Of a stretch of DNA of 64,000 nt, positions 62,341 to 64,000 are shown in pieces (position 1 is the first letter of the stretch; every line of letters starts with the position of its first letter). Below the pieces are notes generated by a model, which did not search any database, was not told the DNA's origin, and saw only the letters and a program-made list of their open reading frames with translations. The translations under genes were made by a program, and so were the position numbers. The stretch lies in NCBI RefSeq assembly GCF_900163865.1, contig NZ_FUKU01000005.1:1-64000 (forward strand), written 5' to 3'. Source of the DNA: Sphingobacterium sp. JB170. GTDB taxonomy: Bacteria; Bacteroidota; Bacteroidia; Sphingobacteriales; Sphingobacteriaceae.

Positions 62341-63147
62341 TTAAAGAAGATTGCTTTCATTAATATGCTGATATTTATCTTTATTCTCAGCATAACGCTT
62401 AAACCCATGTTTATTCGGGTTTTCGATTACTTGCTTAACGGAAAGAAGTTTATATACATAAGAGCCGGTCTCCCGGTTCAATTTAAGTTTGTAGTAGTTA
62501 CTCGTACCTTGTCTACGTATTGATCCTCTGAGATTCCCTATTCCAACATTATAAGCAGCTGCTACCAATGTCCAATCACCAAATTCTTTATAGAGACTTT
62601 TTAAGTAACGTGCTGCAGCATCGGTAGATTTAACGAAATCACGTCTTTCATCTACTTTTCCATTAACCGTCAATCCGTAAAGTCGGGCCGTTGCCGGCAT
62701 AAATTGCCAGTACCCACCCGCACCCTTGTGCGACGTAACCGTCGGATTCAAATTGCTTTCAATAAGTGGAATATATTTGAAATCCTCAGGGATACCATAT
62801 GATTTAAGAATTGCGGCTATTTTTGGCAAATGTTTTGCCGCTTTGTTATGCAGATCGTAAGATTGTACTTTTCGATAGGTTAACCTATTTAAATACTTTT
62901 CAAATTTCGCCTCAACACTTGGAACTTTTAGAGGGACAGGCGTGTTCGCGAACCGTATCGAGTTGTAATAAGCCGACTTTTGGTGCTCTGGTGACATCGC
63001 TATCGCCCTCTTCTCTCGTTTTATTTGTTCCAATACGGCCTTTTTAATAGGATCCCTTTTGGAATAGGTACTAGACTGTGAGTATAGGTTACCTAACAAT
63101 AACACGGAAAGTACTATACTACAACTTAAAACTTTTTTTCTTATCAT
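62341..63147 (-). CDS. Lytic murein transglycosylase (SLT family)
   Basis: A 268-residue exported enzyme (MIRKKVLSCSIVLSVLLLG is the signal segment). The SLT catalytic Glu is in YIPLIESNLNPTVTSHKGAG, followed by YWQFMPATARLYGL and AAAYNVGIGNLRGSIRRQG, the goose-type lysozyme fold motifs. It cleaves the MurNAc-GlcNAc bond of peptidoglycan with formation of 1,6-anhydroMurNAc. No LysM domains follow, so it is shorter than MltD. Ends in an N-rich tail. Confidence 0.93.
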   Translation of the reverse strand: MIRKKVLSCSIVLSVLLLGNLYSQSSTYSKRDPIKKAVLEQIKREKRAIAMSPEHQKSAYYNSIRFANTPVPLKVPSVEAKFEKYLNRLTYRKVQSYDLHNKAAKHLPKIAAILKSYGIPEDFKYIPLIESNLNPTVTSHKGAGGYWQFMPATARLYGLTVNGKVDERRDFVKSTDAAARYLKSLYKEFGDWTLVAAAYNVGIGNLRGSIRRQGTSNYYKLKLNRETGSYVYKLLSVKQVIENPNKHGFKRYAENKDKYQHINESNLL

Positions 63148-63458
63148 TCACTCCCTTAATGCTATCTATCCACGTTCTCAGAATCAACAAAAAGCGTCCG
63201 ATCCGATCAAAATAGCTTGGTTTTATTTTCAGGGCACAAATATACGGAGCTTTAAGCTAATTTCCAAATAGTTATCATTACAACAATGATTAAGGGGGGA
63301 ATGTAAAATAGTGCAATTATTGTCGACTAGTCTTTGTAGCATGGATCAGGGCAAACACATTAAAATAAACACTTTGCTTATATACACGTAATCACCTTGT
63401 AGTAAGATAATTACATTGTGTTAGCTGTTTTTTATTTATATATAAACCTGACAATCAA
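63148..63458. other. Intergenic region, no gene seen
   Basis: 311 AT-rich bases holding the transglycosylase promoter and the start region of the decayed ISAs1 element. I could not define a terminal inverted repeat. Confidence 0.5.
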
Positions 63459-64000
63459 ATGGATATAAAATACAAAATATATGTCATTTGCACTTATTGT
63501 AACGAAATGGAAGATTTCAGGATAGACAGGAAAATGCAACATTTGCTAGGGGACATCATTACCGTCGGTACTGCAGCCATGTTATGCGGCTGCAGTAGTT
63601 ACGATGATATGGGAGATTTTGCTCTGGTCAGGGATGACTGGTTCAAGACATTTTTAGCACTTCCGTGGGGCATCCCTTCGCACGATACAATCAACCGAGA
63701 ATTTGCGGTAATGGATCCCCCTAAGTTTGAGAAATGCTTCCGGAACTGGATGGATTCCGTCCTTTCGGATACTAAAGGACAGTTGATCCGTATTGACGAA
63801 AAAACAATACGGGGTGCCAAAAGCCATGGGGGCAGATCCCCATCCATGTGGTAAGTGTTTAGGCACAGTACAGTAACATGGTTTTGGGACTGGTTAATGA
63901 AAAGAGAAATCCGATGAGATAACCGCAATTCTCGAATTGCTGAACAGCCTATTCATAATAATAGCCAGCCTGACCAGCGTAGATGCCATGGGGTGGCTAG
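63459..64000 (+). pseudogene. ISAs1-family transposase, decayed and cut by the window edge
   Basis: The open part (131 codons to 63854) is the N-terminal half of an ISAs1/H-repeat-type transposase: HLLGDIITVGTAAMLCGCSS, WGIPSHDTINREFAVMDP, then QLIRIDEKTIRGAKSHGG, where the first catalytic-region D of the family (normally DGKT) appears as DEKT. It stops at TAA 63852. Beyond, pieces in other frames (for example ITAILELLNSLF and SVDAMG) still match the downstream motif of the family, with several stops between. So it is a dead copy; the rest lies outside the window. The ATG at 63507 (MEDFRID) may be the original start. Confidence 0.75.

Noticed and set aside
1-64000. CRISPR arrays, rRNA operons, T-box or known riboswitches
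   Set aside because: I looked for regularly spaced repeats, rRNA core sequences and conserved leader motifs and saw none.

Overview
The window is Bacteroidota DNA, most likely from the Sphingobacteriaceae (Sphingobacterium/Olivibacter/Parapedobacter-like). This rests on the house-keeping set (rho with a long N-terminal arm, pgk, sppA-folK, pssA, UPF0173 hydrolase, YbaB, M61 peptidase), on TAnnTTTG-type promoter elements and on Bacteroidetes-type conjugation genes. No database search was possible; names rest on motifs and family knowledge.

Left part (about 1-24,640): the cargo end of an integrative and conjugative element. It opens with the C-terminus of a TraG/MobC-type coupling protein and closes with a tyrosine recombinase beside the 3' end of a tRNA-Asn gene, probably the attachment site. 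Between lie (i) a heavy-metal efflux operon (small exported protein, a CzcA-type RND pump fused to its TolC-type outer-membrane partner, CzcB-like adaptor, a cytochrome b561-like gene broken by one TAG codon, PAP2 phosphatase, P1B-type ATPase); (ii) an IS3-family element that cuts off the ATPase on one side and a small lipoprotein gene on the other; (iii) a copper/thiol-type cluster with SCO proteins and CxGxC mini-proteins in two divergent sets, separated by a partial SCO duplication, an IS3 relic, a FhuA-type TonB receptor and an exported DJ-1/PfpI protein; (iv) an AraC regulator followed by two bd-superfamily-like membrane proteins, each with a C-terminal cytochrome c domain, plus two very small membrane proteins; (v) a GNAT gene, another mini-membrane protein and the integrase.

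Junction (24,640-25,205): two tandem tRNA-Asn(GTT) genes, the one next to the integrase carrying an encoded CCA.

Right part (25,300-63,200): ordinary chromosome, with mgtE, a large secreted metalloprotease-like/propeller protein, pgk, sppA, folK, an Hpt protein, pssA, rho, a GluP-type sugar transporter, two BadF-type sugar kinases, a UPF0173 hydrolase, ybaB, tdk, glutathione peroxidase, an M61 peptidase, a fadD-brkB-DMT operon, a large MG2/plug-domain protein, cardiolipin synthase, an AcrAB-OprM-type operon and a lytic transglycosylase. Strong hairpin terminators separate many units. The window ends in a decayed ISAs1-type transposase.

The most interesting part is 11,000-22,300: SCO/CxGxC pairs, a TonB receptor with an exported isonitrile-hydratase-like protein, and a c-type-cytochrome-fused bd-like pair with a CydX-sized companion. 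It looks like a mobile, poorly described copper/redox module.
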